Shown here one piece after another: positions 36,551 to 46,600 of a stretch of 64,000 nucleotides of DNA. The stretch is from NCBI RefSeq assembly GCF_014196225.1, contig NZ_JACIDI010000015.1:1-64000 (forward strand), in the 5' to 3' direction. The notes under the pieces are model-generated. The model saw only the letters and a list, made by a program, of their open reading frames with translations, did no database searches and was not told where the DNA came from. How positions within the stretch are numbered: position 1 is the first letter of the stretch; the number at the start of each line of letters is the position of its first letter. Origin of the DNA: Bacteroides pyogenes (GTDB lineage Bacteria > Bacteroidota > Bacteroidia > Bacteroidales > Bacteroidaceae). Made by a program: the position numbers and the translations under genes.

Positions 36551-36657
36551 CTATATAAACCGTTATGCTTATGCTTGTATGTTTTCCATTTTCATAACCT
36601 GATTGTTCATATGGCGGGATAGGCGTATCTACTCAGAATATTAATTGTTCTTAAAAC

Positions 36658-36701
36658 ATAGTACTATGTTATACATGGTACTATTGAAATATATATTTTT
36701 G
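36658..36701 (+). promoter_or_regulatory. PadR-type palindromic operator overlapping the padR-pspC promoter
   Basis: ATAGTACTATGT (36658-36669) and ACATGGTACTAT (36673-36684) form a dyad with 11 of 12 positions matching around TAT. It covers the place of the -33 box of the -7 element TATTTTTG (36694-36701). The position before a padR gene predicts autorepression. Confidence 0.65.
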
Positions 36702-36721
36702 CTGAACAAAATTTGAATAAT

Positions 36722-37048
36722 ATGAATATAGAAAATGTAAAGTCTCAGATGCGAAAGGGGTTGTTGGAATATTGCATCCTGTTGTTGCTCCATAAAGAAC
36801 CGTTTTATGCCTCGGATATTATTCAGAAACTGAAAGAAGCCAGGCTGATTGTGGTAGAGGGAACCTTATATCCATTGTTAACGCGTTTGAAAAATGACGA
36901 TTTATTGAGTTATGAGTGGGTGGAATCGACACAAGGTCCGCCGCGCAAATACTACCGGCTGACTGCGAAAGGAGAGGAGTCTTTGTTGGAGTTGGAGCTT
37001 TCGTGGAAAGAATTGAATGAAACCGTGAACCATATTGCAAACAGATAA
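36722..37048 (+). CDS. PadR family transcriptional regulator
   Basis: A 108-residue winged-helix regulator: MRKGLLEYCILLLLHKEPFY (helix 1), YASDIIQKLKEARLIVVEGT with the recognition helix and TLYPLLTRLKNDDLL, then the wing WVESTQGPPRKYYRLTAKGE. A short C-terminal helix mediates dimerisation. ATG 36722 begins the typical sequence; an in-frame TTG at 36713 is less likely. It is followed after 19 bp by the PspC-domain gene, a very common pairing in Bacteroidota. The operator upstream suggests that it represses its own operon. Confidence 0.93.
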   Translation: MNIENVKSQMRKGLLEYCILLLLHKEPFYASDIIQKLKEARLIVVEGTLYPLLTRLKNDDLLSYEWVESTQGPPRKYYRLTAKGEESLLELELSWKELNETVNHIANR

Positions 37049-37067
37049 TCTGAAAAAAGAAATAACA

Positions 37068-38162
37068 ATGAAAAAGACACTGACTGTAAATTTAGGCGGA
37101 ACAGTTTATCACATCGATGAGGACGCCTATCGTTTGCTGGATAATTATTTAAACAATCTTCGTCTGCATTTCCGGAAACAACAGGGGGCGAATGAAATAG
37201 TGGATGACATGGAAAACAGAATCTCCGAACTCTTCTCGGAGAGAATCTCCCTGAGCAAACAGGTGATAACTGTATCCGATGTGGAGGAAGTCATCGCACG
37301 AATGGGAAAACCGGAAGATCTTGCAGATGCCGAGAGCGGAGATGAACCGGGAGAAAATCCGAAAGAAAAGGGGAAAAGACAGAATAACGACCGTTCGGGC
37401 GGCAGCAGGCGCTGTTTTCGCGATCCTGACAATAAAATGTTGGGCGGTGTAGCCGCAGGCCTGGCCGCTTATTTGGGGTGGGACGTTACGGTGGTGCGCC
37501 TTTTAATGATTGCTTTAATATTTCTTCCTTATTTCCCGATGGTCATTATCTATCTTGTATGCTGGTTGCTTATTCCCGAAGCACGCACGGCTGCCGAGAA
37601 GTTGAGCATGCGGGGCGAAGCCGTCACGGTAGAAAACATCGGTAAGACCGTTACAGACGGGTTTGAACGGATGGCGGACGGAGTAAATAACTATATGAGA
37701 TCAGACAAACCGCGTACGCTTCTTCAGAAGATAGGGGACGCTTTCGTAGCGGTGGTAGGATTTATACTCAAATTATTCTTAATCGCTCTGCTGATTGTCT
37801 GCTTTCCTGTACTGTTCGTATTGGCTATTCTTTTTGTCGCGTTGGTGATAGCCATTATCTCCATAGCGATTGGCGGCGGAGCATTGTTGCTCGAATGGAT
37901 CCCTACGATTAACTGGGAACCTTTGGCTTCGATATCTCCTATAATGACTGTAGTCGGCACCATGGGAGGAGTACTTTTTATAGGTATTCCATTGGTCGGA
38001 CTGGCTTATTCCATTCTTCGCCAGTTGTTCCATTGGCAGCCGATGGGAAGTGTGCTGAAATGGTCGCTGTTCATACTGTGGGTGACGGGATTGGTACTTT
38101 GCATCATTAACTTGTCCGCTTTAGGATGGCAACTGCCGTTGTATGGATTGCATCGGGTATGA
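37068..38162 (+). CDS. PspC-domain membrane protein
   Basis: A 364-residue inner-membrane protein. An N-terminal cytoplasmic region (KTLTVNLGGTVYHIDEDAYRLLDNYLNNL; an anti-adaptor-like segment found in Bacteroidota members) is followed by a PspC domain near residues 120-180 (RRCFRDPDNKMLGGVAAGLAAYLGWDVTVVRLL). About five more hydrophobic helices follow. PspC proteins sense membrane stress. ATG 37068 fits the conserved start. It is co-transcribed with padR, and the two probably form a regulated envelope-stress unit; this is inference from pairing. Confidence 0.85.
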   Translation: MKKTLTVNLGGTVYHIDEDAYRLLDNYLNNLRLHFRKQQGANEIVDDMENRISELFSERISLSKQVITVSDVEEVIARMGKPEDLADAESGDEPGENPKEKGKRQNNDRSGGSRRCFRDPDNKMLGGVAAGLAAYLGWDVTVVRLLMIALIFLPYFPMVIIYLVCWLLIPEARTAAEKLSMRGEAVTVENIGKTVTDGFERMADGVNNYMRSDKPRTLLQKIGDAFVAVVGFILKLFLIALLIVCFPVLFVLAILFVALVIAIISIAIGGGALLLEWIPTINWEPLASISPIMTVVGTMGGVLFIGIPLVGLAYSILRQLFHWQPMGSVLKWSLFILWVTGLVLCIINLSALGWQLPLYGLHRV

Positions 38163-38254
38163 CAATAGCGCTTTTCCATGAAATTTTCCGTTTTGAGAAT
38201 CATTCTTTTTCATTATGTTTGCAGCATAATGATGTATGAATAGAAAAAGTAAGC

Positions 38255-39253
38255 ATGGGCGAACATATATGTTTCAGAAGAAATGAGCGTTTGGCCACGG
38301 TAAATCCTTATTGGAGAGGAAATCCCGTGGTACGCGGACGTTATTATAACCGGCAACACCGCTATCGTCCCGGCATGGGTAGTGTGTTGAAATGGCGTTT
38401 GTCTCCGAATCCGCAACGAAAAGAGAAGAAGAACACCAAATGGAATCCGAAAGTCTGCTATCTTCATTCATTGGATTCCGCCACCGGAAATTGCCTGATA
38501 TGGCTCGGACACAACTCTTTTTTCCTTCAATTGGCAGGAAAAAGAATCATGTTCGATCCTGTATTCGGGAATATTCCTTTTGTACGCAGAAGGAGCGAAC
38601 TGCCCGCAAACCCCGATATTTTCACGGGAATCGATTATTTGCTGATAAGCCACGATCATTTCGATCATTTGGACAAACGAAGCGTTGCCCGCTTATCGGC
38701 AAACAATCCGCAGATGAAACTGTTTTGCGGATTAGGCACCGGAGAACTCATAGAAAGTTGGTTTCCGCAGATGGAAACGATACAAGCATGCTGGTATCAG
38801 CAGTTGGAAGACGAGTCGTTGAAAATCACTTTTTTGCCCGCCCAGCATTGGAGCAAGCGTTCGATGCGCGACGGAGGGCAAAGACTTTGGGGAGCGTTTA
38901 TGCTTCAGGGTGATGGAATTTCGATATATTATAGCGGCGATACGGGATATGCGGCTCATTTCAGTGAGGTTCCCGAGTTGTTCGGACCGCCGGATTATGC
39001 TTTGTTGGGAATAGGCGCGTATAAACCGCGCTGGTTCATGCAACCCAATCATATATCTCCCTACGAATCGCTCACAGCGGCGGAAGAGATGGACGCGGGA
39101 CTGACCATCCCCATGCATTACGGAACATTCGATTTGTCGGACGAGCCTCTGCACGATCCTCCGCAGGTTTTTGCCGCCGAAGCGAAAAAACGAAAAATAC
39201 GGGTAGAGATTCCTTGTTTGGGCGAAGTCGTCAAACTGAATAAAAGAAAATAA
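38255..39253 (+). CDS. metallo-beta-lactamase-fold hydrolase (UlaG/NAPE-PLD-like)
   Basis: A 332-residue hydrolase. The zinc motif HDHFDHLD (His133, His135, Asp137, His138) is intact. Downstream metal ligands are likely His in PAQHWSKR, Asp in YSGDTGYA and His in PMHYGTF. The preceding WLGHNSFFLQLAGKRIMFDPVF is typical of the UlaG-like group, which hydrolyses lactones or phosphodiesters. The ~60-residue basic N-terminal extension is also seen in NAPE-PLD-like proteins. The substrate is unknown. It is monocistronic, with a strong terminator after it. Confidence 0.88.
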   Translation: MGEHICFRRNERLATVNPYWRGNPVVRGRYYNRQHRYRPGMGSVLKWRLSPNPQRKEKKNTKWNPKVCYLHSLDSATGNCLIWLGHNSFFLQLAGKRIMFDPVFGNIPFVRRRSELPANPDIFTGIDYLLISHDHFDHLDKRSVARLSANNPQMKLFCGLGTGELIESWFPQMETIQACWYQQLEDESLKITFLPAQHWSKRSMRDGGQRLWGAFMLQGDGISIYYSGDTGYAAHFSEVPELFGPPDYALLGIGAYKPRWFMQPNHISPYESLTAAEEMDAGLTIPMHYGTFDLSDEPLHDPPQVFAAEAKKRKIRVEIPCLGEVVKLNKRK

Positions 39254-39330
39254 AGCTATTCAAGAAACCCGGCTTTGCAGACAGTTCTCACGGATGAGAA
39301 AATGATAAACCATAACCGAAAGAAATAAAA

Positions 39331-39375
39331 AGGGCCGTATCACACTCTGTTCGGAGTGAAGATACGGCTCTTTTT
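39331..39375. terminator. bidirectional terminator between the hydrolase and S9 peptidase genes
   Basis: AGGGCCGTATC (39331-39341) pairs with GATACGGCTCT (39361-39371) with one mismatch, and an inner CACTC/GAGTG stem. T-runs follow on both strands. It lies between converging genes. Confidence 0.75.
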
Positions 39376-39429
39376 ATTGTTCGTGAAGGCGCAAACTACG
39401 TTTTCTTTCAAACATTCATGAAGAGCGTT

Positions 39430-41526
39430 TTATTTTTTCAGCCATTTGTCGAGCCATTCGAAGAAAGTCCGTTGCCAGAGGATGCCATTCTGCGGTTTCA
39501 ACACCCAGTGGTTTTCGTCGGGATATATCAGCAATTCCGCCGGAACTCCACGCATGATGGCCGCATCGAAAGCCGCCATCGCCTGATTGGCAAGGATACG
39601 GTAGTCTTTCTCGCCATGGATGCAAAGAATCGGAGTGTCCCAACGGTCGACAAAGCGGTGGGGTGAGTTGGCAAACGTGCGTTGCGCCACCGGATTCTGC
39701 TTTTCCCAGTACGCGCCACCCATGTCCCAGTTGGCAAACCATTTCTCTTCTGTCTCCAGATACTGCATTTCCATGTTGAAAATACCGTCGTGAGCAATGA
39801 ATGCCTTGAAACGCTTATCGTGATGTCCCGCCAGCCAGTAGACGGAGAAGCCGCCGAAGCTGGCGCCCACGCACCCCAGACGGTCTTTGTCCACATACGG
39901 TTCTTTCGCCATCTCGTCGATTGCAGTGAAATAATCTTTCATGCACTGGCCGCCGTAATCGCCGCTGATCTGTTCGTTCCATTCTCTGCCGAATCCCGGC
40001 AAGCCGCGGCGGTTGGGGGCGACAATGATATAATCGTTGGCTGCCATGATCTGGAAGTTCCAACGATACGACCAAAACTGGCTTACAGGGCTTTGGGGAC
40101 CTCCTTCGCAGAATAAAACCGCAGGATATTTCTTGTTCGGATCGAATTTCGGAGGATAAATCACCCAAGTCAGCATCTGTTTGCCGTCAGTCGTCTTCAT
40201 CCATCGCGGTTCTACCTTACCTGTCTCCAGTTGGTCATAAATAGCTTTGTTTTCTTGCGTGAGTTGGGTAGTCGATCCGTCCGGCCCTATCGTATAAATC
40301 TCGTCCGCCATACTCATCGAATGTCTTTTGGCGATAAGTTTGTCGCCGCACAAAGCCACTCCTTCATAGTCATACATACCGGAAGTGATGGATTTCACCG
40401 AATCGTTTGTCAGGTCGATCGCGCGGATATGCGTTTCGCCGTGCCATACGCCCGTGAAGTAAATCGTTTTCGCATCGGAACTCCACACAAACGCGTCTAC
40501 GTTCGACTCGAAAGCTTTGCTCGCAAAACGCTTTTCTCCGGTCGCCAGGTCCATGATAAAGAGACGGTTCAAATCGGCCTCGTACCCGTCGCGCTCCATA
40601 CTCTGCCATGCGATGTATTTCCCGTCGGGAGAATAAGAAGGATTCGTATCGTATCCCTTGTTCTCTTCGGTAATGTTCCGGGTCTGTTTCGTCTTCAAGT
40701 CGTAAATGTAAATATCGGAATTGGTAGACACGGCATATTCCAGTCCGGTCTTTTTGCGGCAGGTGTAAGCCACCTCGTCCGAAGAAGGGTTCCAAGCCAG
40801 TTGTTCGACACCTCCCCACGGGCGCATCGGACTTTCGTACGGTTCGCCTTCGAGAATATCGACTACATTTGAGATTTTATCGCCATCGAAATCAGCGACA
40901 AAAGGATGCGGAGCGCCCGTTACCCATTCGTCCCAATGCTTATACATCAGATCGGTGACGATGATGCCCGTAGACTTCGGCAAGTCGGGATATTTATCGG
41001 CTGTGGTCTGCTTCGTTTTCACCTGTGAGACAAACAGCAACTTTCTTCCGTCGGGAGAGAATTTGAAACCCTCGATATCTTTGTCGTAATCGGTTAGTTG
41101 CCTGCGTCCCGTTCCGTCGGGATTCATTTCATAAAGCTGGCTGCTTCCGCTATCGTTGCTCAGGAAAGCGAGCTTGCTGCCCCCTTTGATCCAGGCCACC
41201 TCATTCTCCTGATAAACGGTGCGCGTGATTTGCCGGTTATCCGTTCCATCGGCATTCATCACGAATATCTCGCGGTTGCTTTTGTTCTCGGCGACACTGT
41301 AATAGGCCACCGTATACGCTACTTTCTTCCCGTCGGGCGATACCGCCAATCCACCGATCCGTCCCATAGCCCAAAGAGCTTCGGGAGTCATGCGCCTGCC
41401 TTCGATCTTGATATCCGATTTTCCGATAAGCACCTGGCCTTCTTCTGTTTTGCCCGCGTCTTTTGTTCCGCCGCAGGCAGCCAATAACATTGCTGCCGAC
41501 ATCATAAATAAATTTGCTTGTCTCAT
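39430..41526 (-). CDS. S9 family prolyl oligopeptidase-type lipoprotein
   Basis: A 698-residue exported peptidase. The signal peptide ends in a lipobox (LLAAC, Cys18). The middle is a WD40/PD40-like beta-propeller with repeated SPDGK and W-SSD strands (about 50-420). The C-terminal alpha/beta hydrolase carries the serine in GASFGGF, the aspartate in GEKDYRI and the histidine in DENHWVL. It cleaves short peptides, probably at the cell surface or in the periplasm. ATG 41526 starts the signal peptide; the frame upstream to 41646 is not conserved-looking. Confidence 0.93.
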   Translation of the reverse strand: MRQANLFMMSAAMLLAACGGTKDAGKTEEGQVLIGKSDIKIEGRRMTPEALWAMGRIGGLAVSPDGKKVAYTVAYYSVAENKSNREIFVMNADGTDNRQITRTVYQENEVAWIKGGSKLAFLSNDSGSSQLYEMNPDGTGRRQLTDYDKDIEGFKFSPDGRKLLFVSQVKTKQTTADKYPDLPKSTGIIVTDLMYKHWDEWVTGAPHPFVADFDGDKISNVVDILEGEPYESPMRPWGGVEQLAWNPSSDEVAYTCRKKTGLEYAVSTNSDIYIYDLKTKQTRNITEENKGYDTNPSYSPDGKYIAWQSMERDGYEADLNRLFIMDLATGEKRFASKAFESNVDAFVWSSDAKTIYFTGVWHGETHIRAIDLTNDSVKSITSGMYDYEGVALCGDKLIAKRHSMSMADEIYTIGPDGSTTQLTQENKAIYDQLETGKVEPRWMKTTDGKQMLTWVIYPPKFDPNKKYPAVLFCEGGPQSPVSQFWSYRWNFQIMAANDYIIVAPNRRGLPGFGREWNEQISGDYGGQCMKDYFTAIDEMAKEPYVDKDRLGCVGASFGGFSVYWLAGHHDKRFKAFIAHDGIFNMEMQYLETEEKWFANWDMGGAYWEKQNPVAQRTFANSPHRFVDRWDTPILCIHGEKDYRILANQAMAAFDAAIMRGVPAELLIYPDENHWVLKPQNGILWQRTFFEWLDKWLKK

Positions 41527-41750
41527 ATCATTTATTAAAATGTTTATTTGCTTGCGAAGATAATGAAAAAAGAACAAAAAGCAATCATCGGGCACAACAG
41601 TCGGGGGAGATAATAAGGAACGGTTGCTGAGCGGGAGCATTTTCATGCGGATACAGTTTGAAAAATGGAGAAAACATCATATCCGCCGCAGTTTCTGCAC
41701 GGTATATACAACGTATTATCCACGTTTTAAAGCAACCCGCAAGAAGTCGC

Positions 41751-41860
41751 GAAAAAAGCCCGCCGCCTTTAAAAAAAACACGGCGGGCTTTGAAAAAAAG
41801 GCGGCGGGCTTTGTAATCAAACACGGCGGGCTTTTTTTCAGAGGCCGCCCGTGTTTTTTC
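41751..41860. repeat. tandem ~22-bp GC-rich repeat array, locus 2
   Basis: About five units related to locus 1 (11253-11420). A 10-bp perfect stem (AAGCCCGCCG at 41756-41765 with CGGCGGGCTT at 41781-41790) is followed by further CGGCGGGCTTT units and a last inverted CCGCCCGTG unit. 23 nt (41815-41837) are identical to 11394-11416. It lies between the divergent S9 peptidase and proS genes, so it cannot be a terminator of either. The rest of 41527-42057 is plain AT-rich DNA apart from the proS promoter box. Confidence 0.85.
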
Positions 41861-42008
41861 AGATGCCAAAGCCTTTCCGAGAACCGCCAGTTTCTCTTGA
41901 GAAACATATTTCTCCGATTCATTATAAAATACCTGAAACGCTGTGGCAAGAATCTGCCGTATGCAAAAATAAACGGAAAAGAATCTATGGCAGTTCGTTC
42001 ATTTTTCG

Positions 42009-42016
42009 TATTTTTG
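42009..42016 (+). promoter_or_regulatory. -7 box for proS
   Basis: TATTTTTG matches TAnnTTTG, about 40 bp before the ATG at 42058. A -33 match is not obvious. Confidence 0.4.
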
Positions 42017-42057
42017 CATCCTGTTTTGAAATGGAAAAACTTAAATAAAAAAATATA

Positions 42058-43551
42058 ATGGCAAAAGAACTGAAAGATCTGACCAAACGTAGCGAGAATT
42101 ATTCGCAATGGTACAACGATTTGGTAGTAAAAGCAGACTTGGCAGAGCAATCTGCCGTGCGCGGCTGTATGGTGATTAAGCCTTACGGATACGCAATCTG
42201 GGAAAAGATGCAACGACAACTGGACGACATGTTTAAAGAAACAGGGCATGTGAACGCTTATTTCCCCTTGTTGATTCCCAAATCTTTTTTAAGCCGTGAA
42301 GCGGAACATGTAGAGGGCTTCGCAAAAGAGTGTGCGGTGGTGACACACCATCGCCTGAAAAGTTCGCCCGACGGCAAAGGCGTCGTGGTAGACCCGGAAG
42401 CTAAGCTCGAAGAAGAGCTGATTATCCGCCCTACATCCGAAACCATCATCTGGAACACGTATAAAAACTGGATCAATTCATACCGCGATCTTCCCATCCT
42501 GTGCAACCAATGGGCCAACGTGATGCGTTGGGAGATGCGCACCCGACTGTTTCTGCGCACTGCGGAATTTTTATGGCAAGAGGGACACACCGCCCATGCT
42601 ACCCGTGAAGAAGCGGAAGAAGAGGCAAAGAAGATGCTGCATGTGTACGGTGAATTTGCCGAAAAATACATGGCTGTGCCGGTTGTAAAGGGAGTAAAAT
42701 CGGCCAATGAACGTTTTGCCGGAGCATTGGACACGTACACCATCGAAGCGATGATGCAGGACGGAAAGGCTTTACAGAGCGGAACTTCCCATTTCCTTGG
42801 ACAAAATTTCGCCAAAGCGTTCGATGTGCAGTTTGTCAACAAAGAGAATAAACTGGAATACGTATGGGCTACTTCATGGGGCGTATCGACCCGCCTGATG
42901 GGTGCCCTGATCATGACACACTCCGACGACAACGGTTTGGTATTGCCTCCGCATCTGGCGCCGATTCAGGTAGTGATTGTTCCTATCTACAAAAACGACG
43001 AACAGTTGAAGCAGATCGACGCAAAAGTTGAAGGAATCGTGGCGCGCCTGAAAGCGTTGGGCATATCCGTGAAGTACGACAATGCCGACAACAAACGTCC
43101 CGGCTTTAAATTTGCCGACTATGAGCTGAAAGGTGTTCCCGTGCGGCTTGTCATGGGAGGACGCGACTTGGAAAACAACACGATGGAGGTAATGCGCCGC
43201 GACACTTTGGAGAAGGAAACGGTGACTTGCGACGGAATAGAGGCTTATGTAAAAGACCTGCTTGAAGAAATTCAGGCGAATATCTATAAAAAGGCGCTCG
43301 ACTATCGCAATTCGCGCATCATCAGCGTAGATACTTACGAAGAGTTTAAAGAAAAAATCGAAGAAGGAGGATTTATTCTGGCGCACTGGGACGGAACTTC
43401 CGAAACGGAAGAAAAAATAAAAGAAGAAACCAAGGCGACCATTCGTTGCATACCGTTCGATTCGTTTATCCCGGGAGACAAAGAACCGGGTAAATGTATG
43501 GTGACAGGCAAACCTTCGCCCTGCCGCGTAATCTTCGCCCGCTCTTATTAG
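42058..43551 (+). CDS. proS: prolyl-tRNA synthetase, short (archaeal/eukaryal) type
   Basis: A 497-residue class II aminoacyl-tRNA synthetase. Motif 1 contains [14 protein letters not shown], motif 2 [24 protein letters not shown], and motif 3 [22 protein letters not shown]. An anticodon-binding domain and a C-terminal zinc-type domain ending in ARSY follow. It lacks the INS editing insertion of the long bacterial type, which fits the presence of a separate YbaK-like editor in the genome. Tyr as last residue is typical of this type. Confidence 0.95.
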   Translation: MAKELKDLTKRSENYSQWYNDLVVKADLAEQSAVRGCMVIKPYGYAIWEKMQRQLDDMFKETGHVNAYFPLLIPKSFLSREAEHVEGFAKECAVVTHHRLKSSPDGKGVVVDPEAKLEEELIIRPTSETIIWNTYKNWINSYRDLPILCNQWANVMRWEMRTRLFLRTAEFLWQEGHTAHATREEAEEEAKKMLHVYGEFAEKYMAVPVVKGVKSANERFAGALDTYTIEAMMQDGKALQSGTSHFLGQNFAKAFDVQFVNKENKLEYVWATSWGVSTRLMGALIMTHSDDNGLVLPPHLAPIQVVIVPIYKNDEQLKQIDAKVEGIVARLKALGISVKYDNADNKRPGFKFADYELKGVPVRLVMGGRDLENNTMEVMRRDTLEKETVTCDGIEAYVKDLLEEIQANIYKKALDYRNSRIISVDTYEEFKEKIEEGGFILAHWDGTSETEEKIKEETKATIRCIPFDSFIPGDKEPGKCMVTGKPSPCRVIFARSY

Positions 43552-43571
43552 GAACAGCATCGATATAAAGG

Positions 43572-43612
43572 ACGACCGCACGGACCGAAAACCTGCGGTC
43601 GTTTTTTTGTTT
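43572..43612 (+). terminator. terminator after proS
   Basis: ACGACCGCA (43572-43580) pairs with TGCGGTCGT (43594-43602) and seven T follow. It lies 20 bp after the stop codon. Confidence 0.8.
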
Positions 43613-43659
43613 TTTATCTGCACAACGAAGGTTGCGAGTGTCGCTGATTCTTACGGAGA

Positions 43660-46600
43660 CTATCGCTCTCTTTTCTTTTTCGTTTTTGCTCCTTCGGAGG
43701 CAACACTGTCTGTTTTCATTTCCGGCTGAAGGCCTTCGTGCCGTTTCCGCTTGTTCCGGAGCTTCCATTTGTTCCAGAAGAAAAGGTCGCTCCATTTATT
43801 GAAATCTTTCTTATACATGATTCCCACGCCTTGCGTGGTGAGGTTGGTTTTCGTATAATAGCGGTCGTTGGTCTTGTTATAGCCTTTCAGCCGGATATCA
43901 CCGGAACGCGTGATCAGCCATTCCGCCTCAAAATCACCCACGAAGTTGGTATTTGCCAGCGGATTGTCGCGGTAACCGAAATTACCGTTAATCAACAGCC
44001 GGTTGTTTAATAACTGCCCCGACAAGATGCCTTCGAATTCCACATCCGTCCAACCCTTGTCACCGGTACTCAAATTGGTTCCTATATTCCAGTTGTTGGT
44101 TTCGAAAATCCGCGAAAGAGCATTGTTCAGTTGCCCGGAGAGGGTGGAGGAAAGAACGGAAGTCATCACGTAAGCGTTTTGATTTTCCCGCCGGACGTCT
44201 TCCGTATAGAATTTGCCCACACCCAGCAAATACAGGATTTGCATGTTCATCTGTTCTTCCGTGCTGATGTAGTTGCGCACCAACGACTGAATCTCGTCCC
44301 TCTCGTTCGGAAGTTCGATACCCAGCTTTATCGTGGGCTGAAGCAAGACGCCGCTCAAATTCATCATGCAATTCACCCGTACATTGGGTTGTTGAATAAC
44401 GGTGGAGGCATCGGGTATCAAGTCATTCAAAGACGCCGAGTTTACCGTGTAAGAAGCCTGAATATCCATGTTCGCGTCAAGGGGGGGGCCATTGAAGTTT
44501 ATCGTACTGCCGTCTTTTATCACGAAGTCCTTCCGTATCACGTCTTGCAGGCTGAATTTATAAACTCCCTGACTGATCCGGTAGTTGCCGAACATTTTCA
44601 CGTCTCCCTTATTATAAAATTCCGTGCGAATGTTTCCCGTTCCTTTTCCGGTAATATAGTCGCCGGCTATCGGGTCCATGACGATCCGCACAGTGGCGTC
44701 GGGCGTTACATCGGCCAGAATATTCAGCCAGATGTCTGTATCTTGTTCCTTTTCAGACAGTTGCCGCTTCAATAATAAATCATCGTAATCGTCTGTCTGA
44801 ACAGAGTCCCGGACAACACGGCGAAGTGTTTTATCTACAAACTTGATGAACTGACTGTTGGCAGCCGACGCTACATTTCCGTTAATATAGGTGAAGGAAG
44901 TATTCCGGTCTGTAGTCATCGCCACATTAACGTCGAGCCCTTGCGTCGCATTCCCCGTCAGCATGGCGTTTCCCGTACCGTATATTGTGCCGTAGAAAGG
45001 CATGTCGGGAGATTCTTTCGTATTCATCACCAACATATTGTTGGCCTGTATTTCAAAACGATAGCTCAAGTCTTTGAAATGCTGAAAGCGCAAATAGCCG
45101 TTCATTGTTCCCTGATGACCTTCCACATCGGCAATCCGCATGTTTTTAAACGTCAATCCGGTAGGGGCGAGATGAATCGTGTCATTGATGGCGAACCGTG
45201 TATTCAGTATATCAAACTTCATAGAAGCATTCGTCATGACAGCTCCATCGAGATTCAAGCCTTTGAATTTTCCATAAAAGTGTACTTTGCCGGTTCCTCT
45301 TCCTTTGATATCGTTTGCGATAGAACTCATATAATATTCGAGAAACTTCAGGTTCAGCTCATGGGCGTCAATATTCAAATCCAGTCCGCTTTCCGGTTTC
45401 AACGGATAAATGATGCCGCTGACACGGGATGGAGAATCGGCCATATCGCGAATGGAAGCATCCAGCAGGATTCCTCTTTTTTCATTATCCCATCCTCCGT
45501 TAATATCGGCATCTCCCAACCGCCCCTGATTAAGTGAGAAGTTTTTTACAAACAAACGCGCGTTTATCACCGGCTTCTTGAAAACCCCTGTCGCATAAGC
45601 GGTTCCGGTAGCGTCACCTCCAAAAGCAACATCGTCGGAGATGCCCACTATATCGAAAACGTACCCCAGATTGATTTCTTTTAAACTGATTTTCACCGTA
45701 TCTGCAGGGAGTTCCGAAAGACGGCCGTTGACACGTATATGCCGGTCGGCATGACTGAAATAGAAGTTGTTTACGTCTATTCTTCCGGAGTCGGCCACAA
45801 TCTGTGAAGGATGAACCTGCCAAAGCGTATCGTTCAGAATAATATCGGTAGGGCTTACGTCGACTACCGCTTTCAACAAAGGCTTTTCTCCTTCCGTGCG
45901 CAAAAACTTGGCGACAGCGCCCAATTGTCCGCTATAAGTGGCTGTCGCATTATTTCCCCAATTGAAAGTTGCGCTTACAACATCTTCTTTGGCTTGCGCG
46001 TTCAACGCAATGTTGACGGCATCCGCCTCTTTCAGATTCGTCAGCCGTAGTTTGATCTGAATATTGTCAGACGGATTTTCACAGAGAATCATCCCCGATT
46101 CAATCAGGTCGTTCTTATATTGCAGGCGGGGGAAATATCCTTCTACACGCAAACGCTGACCCGCATCGTTAAAATATCCTTTCACTGTGGAGTGAGCATG
46201 GATATGCAGGGGAATATTGAATATTGCAGATAAGATATCCGTGTTATATATATGTATATCGAACCGGAAGTTGTTATGAAGTTTTTCCTGATGCTTGAAA
46301 GGCGGCAGCAGAGAAGGAATATATCTGCCCGCAATGTTGAGCATGCTGGCAGGCAACGTGTGGTATTGAAAGTCTCCTTCCACGCTTGCCGTAAGGAACT
46401 CCGACGTCAACTTGAGTTGGTTCTCGTTATTTTGCCGGGTAGCCTGAATGTTCATGTTTCTCATGAAATATTCTTTTCCGGGAGCGTTGAATTCCAAACT
46501 GTCGATATTGATTTCTCCGTTCATTTCGTCCACCGACCCCCCGGTGAAGTTTGCCCTGAGTTTTACGGAGAATTCTGCATCTGCGTAATCCGATGTAATA

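Noticed and set aside
41527..41646. N-terminal extension of the S9 peptidase frame
   Set aside because: The first 40 residues precede a clean lipoprotein signal peptide beginning at 41526, so they are upstream untranslated DNA.
41890..41905. Palindrome GTTTCTC-TT-GAGAAAC upstream of proS
   Set aside because: It is short, with no T-run and no matching second site; it could be chance and no regulator is implied.
41585..42058. Repeat-containing ORFs on both strands between the S9 peptidase and proS
   Set aside because: They exist only because the GC-rich tandem repeat lacks stop codons; the unit spacing is not a multiple of three and there is no conserved start.
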